From Robertmurraya korlensis NBRC 107688 (GTDB lineage Bacteria > Bacillota > Bacilli > Bacillales > Cytobacillaceae), in contig NZ_BCVH01000007.1 in NCBI RefSeq assembly GCF_001591645.1, positions 146,520-210,519 on the forward strand: DNA of 64,000 bases. Reading direction: 5' to 3'. Of the stretch, positions 44,171 to 51,434 are shown one piece after another. Both the position numbers and the translations under genes were made by a program. How positions within the stretch are numbered: position 1 is the first letter of the stretch; the number at the start of each line of letters is the position of its first letter. Below the pieces are notes generated by a model. That model was not told the origin of the DNA, did no database searches, and worked only from the letters and a program-made list of their open reading frames with translations.

Positions 44171-45724
44171 CTAGTTAGACACTCCCCACTGTTCTAAATT
44201 CCACACTTGTGTGACCCATGGAGAGTAAAAATCTGGTTCGTGGGATACAACGATTATTGTTCCTTCATATTCTTGTAATGCCTTAGATAGTATCTTTTTG
44301 GCCATTATGTCAAGGTGATTCGTTGGCTCGTCAAGAATTAACCAATTGCTCTCTTCTAGCATAAATTCACATAATCTGACTCGTGTCTGCTCTCCACCAC
44401 TCAAAAGGGAAAGAGGCTGAAAAATATGCTCTGACTTCAAGCCTGTACGAGCCAGAGCTTGACGAACCTCTTTTTGCGTCATGTTTGGATGGATGTTCCA
44501 TAAATATTCAAGGGGTGAAATGTCCGGTGCTTCCACCATTTCCTGAGAAAAATAAGCGGCTCGAACGTTTTGCCCAAACGAAATTGTTCCACTTAGGGGT
44601 GTAATCTCCCCAATTATGGTTTTAAGAGTGGTCGATTTTCCGATTCCATTGTAACCTGTTATGGCGATTTTTTCTCCTCTTCTTACTGTTCTTGAAAACG
44701 GTGGAAGAAGGGGTCGATCATATCCTACCTGCAATTGCTGTAGTTCAGCTATTATACTAGCGGGACGTTCGCACACTCGGAAGGCAAACTTCGGTTTTGG
44801 AGGTGGATTAGGAATATCTATCCGGTCTATTTTCATCAATTTTTTCTCACGGGCCTTTGCTTGCTTTGAAGTAGAGGCGCGGGCTTTGTTTTTCTGTACA
44901 TACGTTTCGAGTTTCTTTATTTCAGCTTGCTGTCTATTATAAGCAAGGAAGGATTGCTGCTTTCTTAACTCATACGTTTCTAGGAACTTTTGGTAGTTCC
45001 CTAAATACCGAGTAAGCATTTTGTGTTCAAGATGATAGATGATATTTACAACCTCGTTCATAAAGCCCGTATCATGCGAAATGAGAATAAAAGAATGAGG
45101 ATAGTTCCGTAAATAATTTGTAAGCCACTCAATATGGGAAACATCTAGATAATTTGTTGGTTCATCCAGAAGTAATACGTTTGGTTCTTCAAGTAATAAT
45201 TTAGCTAGTAACAGCTTGGTTCGTTGACCTCCGCTTAATTTGCTAACATCCGTCTCCAAACCAAGTGTAGTAATACCCAATCCATCTGCTATTTCCTCTA
45301 CCTTGGCATCAATCAAATAAAAATCCCCGTGGTCAAGCTGTTCTTGTAGAAGAGCGAAACGTTTAAGATATAAATCAAGTTCTACTTCAGGCACAACCCC
45401 TAGTTGATTACTTAGTTGAAGCATTTCTGCTTCTATATCGTATAAATGCTGGTAAGCGCTTTGTAGATATTGTCGTATGGTTATTCCCTTAACAAGTTCA
45501 ATATGCTGCTCAAGATATCCGACCTTTGTTTGAGGAAGCCAATCAATGGTTCCTTCATCAGCTAAATGGTAGCCGTTAATAATTTTTAATAAAGTTGATT
45601 TTCCTGATCCGTTGGCTCCGACTAAACCCACTCTTTCCTTATGCAATAAATCGAATGAAATATTTTTAATAACTAGTTTATCTCCAAAATAATGGGTAAT
45701 ATTTTTTACTGATAATATACTCAT
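44171..45724 (-). CDS. yfmM: ABC-F family ATPase, YfmM-like
   Basis: 517 residues, two ABC domains joined by a charged linker and no membrane segments. Walker A motifs are GANGSGKST and GYNGIGKST, signatures LSGGQRTKLLLAKLL and LSGGEQTRVRLCEFM, Walker B LLLDEPTNYLD and LILDEPTNHLD. The linker contains NKARASTSKQAKAREKKL. It resembles B. subtilis YfmM along its whole length. ABC-F proteins bind the ribosomal E-site and relieve antibiotic- or sequence-stalled ribosomes. ATG 45724 follows AAAGGAG. A 290-base leader with a short ORF and attenuator structures precedes it. Confidence 0.9.
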   Translation of the reverse strand: MSILSVKNITHYFGDKLVIKNISFDLLHKERVGLVGANGSGKSTLLKIINGYHLADEGTIDWLPQTKVGYLEQHIELVKGITIRQYLQSAYQHLYDIEAEMLQLSNQLGVVPEVELDLYLKRFALLQEQLDHGDFYLIDAKVEEIADGLGITTLGLETDVSKLSGGQRTKLLLAKLLLEEPNVLLLDEPTNYLDVSHIEWLTNYLRNYPHSFILISHDTGFMNEVVNIIYHLEHKMLTRYLGNYQKFLETYELRKQQSFLAYNRQQAEIKKLETYVQKNKARASTSKQAKAREKKLMKIDRIDIPNPPPKPKFAFRVCERPASIIAELQQLQVGYDRPLLPPFSRTVRRGEKIAITGYNGIGKSTTLKTIIGEITPLSGTISFGQNVRAAYFSQEMVEAPDISPLEYLWNIHPNMTQKEVRQALARTGLKSEHIFQPLSLLSGGEQTRVRLCEFMLEESNWLILDEPTNHLDIMAKKILSKALQEYEGTIIVVSHEPDFYSPWVTQVWNLEQWGVSN

Positions 45725-45804
45725 CAAGTCTACTCCTTTATCGGTTGATTGAACCAACCGTAAAACAGAGAAGGGCACAAAAAATCCTATAAAATTGACA
45801 CATG

Positions 45805-45836
45805 AAAAAGGGAAAAGTATACACACTTTTCCCTTT
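45805..45836 (-). terminator. Attenuator terminator in the ABC-F leader
   Basis: A perfect 12-bp hairpin (45807-45818 with 45825-45836; AAAGGGAAAAGT and complement, 6-base loop) lies about 80 bases before the ABC-F start, with TTTTTC on its minus-strand 3' side. An upstream copy of the 3' arm, TTTTTCCCTTTTT at about 45857-45869, can pair with the 5' arm instead, giving an alternative structure. Confidence 0.65.
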
Positions 45837-45880
45837 GTTTATAACTTTTAATAGAAAAAGGGAAAAAGGATTTGAAATGT

Positions 45881-45890
45881 CTGTTGTTTT
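45881..45890 (-). promoter_or_regulatory. Segment complementary to the ABC-F leader ORF
   Basis: On the minus strand AAAACAACAG here is exactly complementary to CTGTTGTTTT at 45954-45963, which lies in codons 4-7 of the leader ORF. A ribosome stalled on the leader ORF would free this segment and change downstream folding. Confidence 0.6.
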
Positions 45891-45943
45891 ACGATTGGCT
45901 TTGCTAAAAATGGACACACGTATCCCGTGGTCAATTAGCGTAG

Positions 45944-45973
45944 TCAAATCACAAAAACAACAGGCGTATTCAT
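45944..45973 (-). CDS. Nine-codon leader peptide MNTPVVFVI
   Basis: On the minus strand the RNA carries AAAGGAGG, then ATG and nine codons ending in TGA. The peptide ends Phe7-Val8-Ile9; ErmCL, the macrolide-stalling leader of ermC, reads MGIFSIFVI at the same positions and stalls with Ile9 in the P-site. The ORF is about 220 bases upstream of the ABC-F start, downstream of a good promoter. It is too short for statistical support; the SD, the position and the complementary segment downstream are the evidence. Confidence 0.6.
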   Translation of the reverse strand: MNTPVVFVI

Positions 45974-46017
45974 CGGGTCCTTTTCCTCCTTTAATTGTTA
46001 AATACTGTATCTAGTTC

Positions 46018-46047
46018 ATTATATTAGATAGGATAGGAAATTGTAAA
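46018..46047 (-). promoter_or_regulatory. Promoter of the ABC-F leader
   Basis: On the minus strand TTTACA (46042-46047) and TATAAT (46018-46023) are separated by 18 bases, a strong SigA-type promoter. Transcription would start near 46010, about 37 bases before the leader ATG. Confidence 0.7.
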
Positions 46048-46141
46048 TAGGCATGCCTTTTCCGTTTTTGTCATTTTGTATGAAAAAGGGAAGGAACGTT
46101 TAAAATAAATGCAATGTTCACCAACAAGTATGTAATTTTAC

Positions 46142-46197
46142 TTGTCTTTTTCTATAACGAGGTCTATAGTTATCTGGTAATGACAGATGTCAAGACA
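46142..46197 (+). promoter_or_regulatory. Promoter and NiaR-like operator of niaP
   Basis: TTGTCT (46142-46147), 17-base spacer and TATAGT (46165-46170) form a promoter. Immediately downstream TGACAGATGTCAAGACA (46181-46197) resembles the TGTCTTGACA-type binding site of the niacin repressor NiaR (YrxA) in Bacillales. Together with the gene's identity this suggests niacin-dependent repression. Confidence 0.6.
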
Positions 46198-46214
46198 AGA
46201 GGAGGGCTACATAG

Positions 46215-47414
46215 TTGGAAAATAAAACAATATCACAAAAGAAATTACTCGGCATTGCAGGGCTAGGATGGATGTTCGATGCGATGGATGTCGGGATGCT
46301 TTCTTTCATTATTGCCGCACTAAATGCTGATTGGGGTTTAACACCTCAGCAAATGGGCTGGATTGGAAGTGTGAATTCCATTGGGATGGCTGTAGGGGCT
46401 CTCTTATTTGGAATTTGGGCTGATAAAATCGGGAGAAAGAATATTTTTATTATCACACTTTTATTATTCTCATTAGCGAGTGGGGCTTCTGCTTTTACAA
46501 CCACCCTGGCCGCTTTTTTAGTTCTGCGTTTCTTTGTTGGGATGGGGCTAGGAGGGGAACTACCTGTTGCCTCCACACTTGTGTCTGAAAGTGTCCCAGC
46601 TAAAGACCGTGGGCGTGTAGTGGTTCTACTTGAAAGCTTTTGGGCATTTGGTTGGCTTCTATCTGCACTTATTTCTTATTTCGTTATTCCATCCTATGGT
46701 TGGAAAATTGCATTGATTATTAGTGCCATTCCGGCATTTTATGCACTTTATTTACGCTTGAACTTACCGGACTCACCAGCATTTTCAAAAAGGAAGGTAG
46801 AAAAAAGAACAGTACGTCAAAACATCCAAGATGTATGGTCTAAAGAACATTCGCGTTCTACCTTAGTACTTTGGGTGGTTTGGTTTACAGTGGTTTTCTC
46901 TTATTATGGTATGTTTTTATGGTTACCAAGCGTAATGGTTATGAAGGGATTTAGCATGATTAAAAGTTTTGAATATGTGTTAATCATGACGTTAGCCCAA
47001 TTGCCAGGTTATTATACAGCCGCGTGGCTGATTGAAAAAGTCGGTCGTAAATTTGTGTTAGTTACCTATTTATTAGGAACAGCTGCTTCTGCACTAGTGT
47101 TCGGAAATGCTGAAACGACAGTTGTTTTAATGACAGCCGGAATTTTATTATCGTTCTTTAACTTAGGCGCATGGGGAGCATTATATGCATATACTCCAGA
47201 ACAGTATCCAGCTGTGATTCGTGGGACAGGATCTGGTATGGCCGCAGCAATCGGTCGAATAGGTGGTATTCTCGGTCCTTTATTAGTAGGCTCTCTTGTA
47301 GCTGCCGGCTATACCATTGGATTTATTTTTACAATTTTCTGTATTAGTATCGTAGTGGGTGTAGCGGTATTAGCGTTATTAGGACGTGAGACTAAACAAA
47401 TTGAATTAACGTAA
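46215..47414 (+). CDS. niaP: Niacin (nicotinate) MFS transporter NiaP
   Basis: 399 residues, 12 helices of the major facilitator superfamily. It matches B. subtilis NiaP (YceI) throughout as I recall it: ISQKKLLGIAGLGWMFDAMDVG, GMGLGGELPVASTLVSE and YAYTPEQYPAVIRGTGSG. It imports nicotinate for NAD salvage. The start is TTG, about 9 bases after GGAGGG; no ATG lies near. It is monocistronic, with a NiaR-like site overlapping the transcript start. Confidence 0.88.
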   Translation: MENKTISQKKLLGIAGLGWMFDAMDVGMLSFIIAALNADWGLTPQQMGWIGSVNSIGMAVGALLFGIWADKIGRKNIFIITLLLFSLASGASAFTTTLAAFLVLRFFVGMGLGGELPVASTLVSESVPAKDRGRVVVLLESFWAFGWLLSALISYFVIPSYGWKIALIISAIPAFYALYLRLNLPDSPAFSKRKVEKRTVRQNIQDVWSKEHSRSTLVLWVVWFTVVFSYYGMFLWLPSVMVMKGFSMIKSFEYVLIMTLAQLPGYYTAAWLIEKVGRKFVLVTYLLGTAASALVFGNAETTVVLMTAGILLSFFNLGAWGALYAYTPEQYPAVIRGTGSGMAAAIGRIGGILGPLLVGSLVAAGYTIGFIFTIFCISIVVGVAVLALLGRETKQIELT

Positions 47415-47421
47415 TTTTTCC

Positions 47422-47460
47422 AAGAACCTGAATCCAAAGACGGATTCAGGTTCTTTTATT
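47422..47460 (+). terminator. Terminator after niaP
   Basis: A 14-bp perfect stem (AAGAACCTGAATCC with GGATTCAGGTTCTT), 6-base loop and TTATT tail. Confidence 0.88.
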
Positions 47461-47529
47461 GGAGACAGTAGTTGCCTTTTTTGGTTACTATAAAAAAAGA
47501 GTTTTTTTCTGGAAGGGGGGTCAATGGAC

Positions 47530-48243
47530 ATGGAAGCTTTAAAGGACATATTATTGGTTTATGGAAGAATCTTTACCATTTTACCACTTCTGTTAATGGC
47601 AACACTGTTTATGGGTAAAAGATCAATCGGTGAACTTCCTGTGTTTGACTTTTTAGTCATCATTACACTTGGAGCAATCGTTGGGGCGGATATTGCAGAT
47701 CCAACCATTAAACAAATCCCTACTGCAGCAGCGGTAATTGCCCTTGCCATACTACAAAGGATTGTGACTGCCACAGTAATTAAATATCGTAAAATTGGGA
47801 AGGCAGTCACCTTCGAACCTACCATTGTTATAAAAAACGGTGAGCTAATTGTAAATAATTTAAAAAAGATTAATTACTCCATCGATAATATATTACAAAT
47901 GCTTAGGGAAAAGGATGTGTTTGACCTATCCGTTGTTCAACTAGGAATCGTTGAAGCAAATGGACGTCTCTCTTTATTCAAATACTCTGGTGAGGCGCCG
48001 GTTATTAAAAAGGATCTAGGTCTTACTGAAGTAGACCATCAAATTAGTTTGCCTGTCATTATCGAAGGGATGATTGATACGACTACCCTTCATCATTTAA
48101 ACAAAGATGAGACGTGGTTAAAGGAAGAACTCTCAGAAAAAAAGGTGGAATTAAATCAGGTTTTTTTTGCATCCATAAATGAAAAGCTTGTATTACATAT
48201 ATCTTTGGTTAATCAAGATAAGCCAAACTACATCAACCATTAA
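47530..48243 (+). CDS. DUF421 family membrane protein (YetF/YdfR type)
   Basis: 237 residues. Three N-terminal helices are followed by MGKRSIGELPVFDFLVIITLGAIVGADIAD (outline: GKRxIGExxxFDFxxxITLGxxxG) and a cytoplasmic domain with FEPTIVIKNGELIVNNLKK, all DUF421 marks. I prefer ATG 47530, 9 bases after the AAGGGGGG, over ATG 47524, which is only 3 bases from it. Spore or vegetative membrane role; biochemical function unknown. Confidence 0.88.
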   Translation: MEALKDILLVYGRIFTILPLLLMATLFMGKRSIGELPVFDFLVIITLGAIVGADIADPTIKQIPTAAAVIALAILQRIVTATVIKYRKIGKAVTFEPTIVIKNGELIVNNLKKINYSIDNILQMLREKDVFDLSVVQLGIVEANGRLSLFKYSGEAPVIKKDLGLTEVDHQISLPVIIEGMIDTTTLHHLNKDETWLKEELSEKKVELNQVFFASINEKLVLHISLVNQDKPNYINH

Positions 48244-48314
48244 GCATTTTACTTCCCCTGAAGAAATAAATATACTATGATCAATATATCACAAAGTTAT
48301 AGGAGACGATTTTT

Positions 48315-48992
48315 ATGACAGATCAATCAAAAAAAAGGGAAGAAGTTCTAGAGGCCTTTCGTTTCAGACATGCGACAAAATCCTTCGATGCTTCAAAAAA
48401 AATCAGTGATGAGGATTTTGAATATATACTTGAGGCCGCTAGATTATCACCAAGCTCAGTTGGATATGAACCATGGAAATTCGTAGTTGTACAAAATACT
48501 GCCCTAAGAGAAAAATTAAGGGAAGTGTCGTGGGGAGCACAAGGTCAGCTTCCGACAGCTAGCCATTTTGTTATTATTCTGGCTAGAACAATTAAAGATA
48601 CAAAGTATGATTCGGAGTACGTTAAACATCAAATGTTAGAAGTGAAGAAATTTCCTGAAGAGCTTTTTGGGAAAATTGTCGAAAGATATAAGACCTTCCA
48701 AGAAGAGGATCTTCATTTATTGGATAATGAACGCACGATGTTGGACTGGGCAGGAAAGCAAACCTATATTGCCTTAGCAAATATGATGACAGCCGCTGCA
48801 ATGATTGGAATTGATTCATGTCCAATTGAAGGATTTAGCTATGACCAAGTCCAGAAAATATTAGAAGAAGAAAACTTACTAGAGGATGGACATTTAGCTG
48901 TTTCTGTCATGGTTGCCTTTGGATATCGTGATAAAGAGCCTCGTCCAAAAATCAGAAAAGAAATGAACGATATCGTTCAGTGGATTGAGTAG
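48315..48992 (+). CDS. NAD(P)H-dependent nitroreductase, YfkO-like
   Basis: 225 residues of the FMN nitroreductase superfamily. FRHATKSFDASKKISDEDFEYILEAARLSPSSVGYEPWKF is the family's N-terminal FMN-binding pattern (in outline RHATKSFD, LSPSSxxxxPW), and CPIEGFSYDQVQKIL plus VAFGYRDKEPRPK close the site. Length and sequence style are close to B. subtilis YfkO/NfsB-type enzymes. AGGAGA precedes ATG. Physiological substrate unknown. Confidence 0.88.
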   Translation: MTDQSKKREEVLEAFRFRHATKSFDASKKISDEDFEYILEAARLSPSSVGYEPWKFVVVQNTALREKLREVSWGAQGQLPTASHFVIILARTIKDTKYDSEYVKHQMLEVKKFPEELFGKIVERYKTFQEEDLHLLDNERTMLDWAGKQTYIALANMMTAAAMIGIDSCPIEGFSYDQVQKILEEENLLEDGHLAVSVMVAFGYRDKEPRPKIRKEMNDIVQWIE

Positions 48993-49002
48993 GATGTATA
49001 GT

Positions 49003-49046
49003 AAAGGGGAAAGAACCAATTGTGTTCTTTCCCCTTTTACTATTTT
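49003..49046 (+). terminator. Terminator after the nitroreductase gene
   Basis: A 14-bp stem (AAAGGGGAAAGAAC with GTTCTTTCCCCTTT), 7-base loop and TACTATTTTC tail. Confidence 0.8.
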
Positions 49047-49169
49047 CTTGCCGTCATTCAGCTGTAGGCGGAGGAGTGAATGCTCAATGAAAATCCAGGA
49101 AAGTAGTGTAGAATATAGTCATTTGTGAGAAAATAGAAAAATATTACATACAGATTAGAAGGTGGAAAA

Positions 49170-49679
49170 ATGAATCGAATCATGGTCATTGGGGTGTCTG
49201 CGGGTGTTGGAAAATCGACGTTTGCTAGGAAGCTTGGAAAATATAGAAATATCCCTGTTTACCATCTTGATTCTTATTTTTGGAAATCCGGTTGGGTAGA
49301 GGCAACACATGAGGAGTTTTCTTCTGCACAAAAAAAGCTAGTAGAAAAAGAACAATGGATCATTGAGGGAAATTACACAAAAACCATAAATGTAAGAGAG
49401 AGGTACTGCGACACCGTTATATACTTAGAACTTCCATTACCTATTTGTTTATACCGTGTAGTAAAACGGTATCTTACGAACATTGGTCATACGAGACCTG
49501 ATATGACAATCGGTTGTACTGAGAAGCTAGATTGGAAATTTATTAAATTTATTATTTCTACCTATTTTGATAGGAAAAAGAAGATGATGGATCGGTTGGA
49601 AACGTATGAGATGATGGGGAAACAGGTGATTGTACTTAAAACGAAGGAAGAAATAGATTCATATTTTAATAAATTTTGA
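49170..49679 (+). CDS. P-loop kinase-like protein (topology modulation/FlaR type)
   Basis: 169 residues. Walker A GVSAGVGKST, then YHLDSYFWKSGW, WIIEGNYTKT and YLELPLPICLYRVVKR fit the adenylate-kinase-like topology modulation family. It is a paralogue of 33004-33534. AGGTGG precedes the ATG. Stand-alone gene ended by a long hairpin. Substrate unknown. Confidence 0.82.
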   Translation: MNRIMVIGVSAGVGKSTFARKLGKYRNIPVYHLDSYFWKSGWVEATHEEFSSAQKKLVEKEQWIIEGNYTKTINVRERYCDTVIYLELPLPICLYRVVKRYLTNIGHTRPDMTIGCTEKLDWKFIKFIISTYFDRKKKMMDRLETYEMMGKQVIVLKTKEEIDSYFNKF

Positions 49680-49740
49680 GGTTGTCGAAAATGGACTAAA
49701 TTTATGTCGAATTGGAAAAGTTGCAACAAGCCATCCTAAC

Positions 49741-49784
49741 AAGGTTATAGAGTACCCACTAAGGTACTCTATAACCTTATTTTT
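49741..49784. terminator. Bidirectional terminator with 16-bp stem
   Basis: AAGGTTATAGAGTACC pairs with GGTACTCTATAACCTT over a 6-base loop, with ATTTTTC on the plus side. It serves the P-loop gene and the converging ArsR gene, whose stop codon it overlaps. Confidence 0.88.
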
Positions 49785-50100
49785 CCTGATCTTCCACAAG
49801 AAATTTAAGCACCGAAAGCTTATTATCCCAGAACTGATCAAAATAGCTTAGCCAGTCTTTAATTTCTGTAAAGGATTCTGGGTGTAGCTTATAAATCTTT
49901 TCTCTCCCTGTCTTGGTCATTCCGACTAGATTGGAATCAGATAAGATCCGGAGATGCTTGGAAACTGCTGTTCGAGTTATCGGAAATTGATCACTAATGG
50001 CGGTTACGGATAAATCCTGATTGGCAAGAAGCATTAATATTTTCCTTCTAGTAGGATCAGCAATCGCTTGAAACACATCGTGGTTTGGGACAGCGGCCAT
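49777..50100 (-). CDS. ArsR-family repressor
   Basis: 107 residues. The winged HTH reads FQAIADPTRRKILMLLANQDLSVTAISDQFPITRTAVSKHLRIL in outline (DPTRRKIL, AVSKHL), which is the SRPBCC-associated, non-metal branch of ArsR repressors. It has no Cys metal site. Its ATG overlaps the stop of the SRPBCC gene by one base, so it is translated with it. It very likely represses its own operon through the two palindromes at 50543 and 50574. Confidence 0.9.
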   Translation of the reverse strand: MAAVPNHDVFQAIADPTRRKILMLLANQDLSVTAISDQFPITRTAVSKHLRILSDSNLVGMTKTGREKIYKLHPESFTEIKDWLSYFDQFWDNKLSVLKFLVEDQEK

Positions 50101-50516
50101 TACGCCTCAACAACCCCGCGTAGTTTCACATCAACAAGAGGTCCCCATCCACCATTCATGCGGTCGCGAATAACTTGGTGCGTTTCGTTAGCCAATGGAA
50201 TAACTTCCTCTGTGTCGCCCCAGCCAGAATGAACAAGGGTAAACTCCGTTTTGTCTTCTAATTCTTTTAATTCAAACGTAACGACCCATCCATCTGTTCC
50301 CCAAGCAAATACGAGTCGATTTGGTGGCTCAAGCTCTAACACCTTGCAAGGACTTGGACCAAACGGAGACTGAATAGTAAATTCACTACCCACTTCTTGT
50401 TGAAAATCATTTGGCATAAACCAAGAGGAAATACCTTCTGCAGTAGCCACTGCATTCCATACTTTTTGAATTGGTGCTTGAAACACGGTTGTTTTTCGAA
50501 TATCTTGAACCTTCAT
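50100..50516 (-). CDS. SRPBCC (AHSA1/START-like) domain protein
   Basis: 138 residues. IRKTTVFQAPIQKVWNAVATAEGISSWFMPNDF and LVFAWGTDGWVVTFELKELEDKTEFTLVHSGW match the AHSA1-like helix-grip fold (WNAxATAEGISxWF, LxHSGW). Such proteins bind hydrophobic ligands and in Bacillus are almost always paired with this type of ArsR gene. First gene of the autoregulated pair. The substrate is unknown. Confidence 0.9.
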   Translation of the reverse strand: MKVQDIRKTTVFQAPIQKVWNAVATAEGISSWFMPNDFQQEVGSEFTIQSPFGPSPCKVLELEPPNRLVFAWGTDGWVVTFELKELEDKTEFTLVHSGWGDTEEVIPLANETHQVIRDRMNGGWGPLVDVKLRGVVEA

Positions 50517-50542
50517 AATTTCCCATCCTTTTACTATAATAT

Positions 50543-50596
50543 GAAACCAAAAGGTTTCCTATTAGGATTATACGAAACCATTTGGTTTCATGTCAA
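50543..50596 (-). promoter_or_regulatory. Promoter with two GAAACC palindromes before the SRPBCC/ArsR operon
   Basis: On the minus strand TTGACA (50591-50596), 18-base spacer and TATAAT (50567-50572) are both perfect hexamers. Palindromes GAAACCATTTGGTTTC (50574-50589, filling the spacer) and GAAACCAAAAGGTTTC (50543-50558, just downstream of the -10) are 31 bases apart centre to centre. This is a textbook autorepressed promoter. Confidence 0.8.
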
Positions 50597-50741
50597 CTTC
50601 AATTTATTAAGTACCCTTATTATTTCCAAATCGTATAAAATAAAGAAAGAATTAAGAAATTCTTAAGATTTTTAGAGGTCGATTGTTAAGATTTACTGTT
50701 TACTATAAATAGAGAAAAAGCTGCTAGAAAGTAGGGTGACA

Positions 50742-51434
50742 ATGAACTCATACAATGTACTTGTCGTGGACGATGAAAAAGAAATACGAGATGCCATTGA
50801 GATTTATTTAAAAAATGAAGGGGTACGAGTGATCAAAGCTAGTGATGGATTGGAAGCTCTAGAAATCCTCCAAAAGCAGGAGATTCATTTAATCATCTTA
50901 GATATTATGATGCCAAAGTTAGACGGAATTTCTGCCACATATAGAATACGAGAAATAAGAAATATTCCGATCATTATGTTAAGTGCCAAAAGCGAGAATA
51001 CAGATAAAATTTTAGGCTTACAAGTTGGGGCGGATGATTATGTGACAAAACCGTTTAATCCCATGGAGCTCGTGGCTAGAGTGAAATCACAGCTGAGACG
51101 ATATGTAAGCTTAGGAACGTTTGAAGGAGTAAAGAAAAACATTGATTTGAATGGATTAATCCTTGACCAAGATGCCAAGGAAGTAACTGTTCATGGCGAA
51201 AAAGTAAAACTTACACCGATTGAATACAAAATTGTAGAGTTGCTCATGATTCATGCCGGACGAGTGTTTTCTATCAACGAAATCTATGAACTCGTTTGGA
51301 AGGAACCGGGGTACAACGCTGAAAACACAGTAGCCGTACATATTAGAAAAATCAGAGAGAAAATTGAAATCGATCCGAAAAATCCAAGATTTCTAAAGGT
51401 GGTGTGGGGAATTGGGTACAAGGTGGAAAAATAG
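50742..51434 (+). CDS. OmpR-family response regulator
   Basis: 230 residues. Receiver: acidic pair in VVDDEKE, phospho-acceptor in LIILDIMMPKLDG, Thr/Ser in IMLSAKS and Lys in VTKPFNP. The C-terminal winged helix ends in VAVHIRKIREKIEIDPKNPRFLKVVWGIGYK (pattern only). ATG 50742 is chosen over GTG 50736, which overlaps the SD. It overlaps the kinase start by 23 bases. Similar to VanR/YvrH-type regulators; targets unknown. Confidence 0.9.
   Translation: MNSYNVLVVDDEKEIRDAIEIYLKNEGVRVIKASDGLEALEILQKQEIHLIILDIMMPKLDGISATYRIREIRNIPIIMLSAKSENTDKILGLQVGADDYVTKPFNPMELVARVKSQLRRYVSLGTFEGVKKNIDLNGLILDQDAKEVTVHGEKVKLTPIEYKIVELLMIHAGRVFSINEIYELVWKEPGYNAENTVAVHIRKIREKIEIDPKNPRFLKVVWGIGYKVEK

Noticed and set aside
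45738..46014. 69- and 70-codon ORFs on both strands across the ABC-F leader
   Set aside because: Neither has an SD or plausible composition; the region is better explained by the 9-codon leader ORF and alternating hairpins.
46215..47414. Link between NiaP and the DHPON-hydrolase-like gene as a nicotine or nicotinate catabolic system
   Set aside because: The two are 36 kb apart, and NiaP with its NiaR-like site fits NAD salvage.
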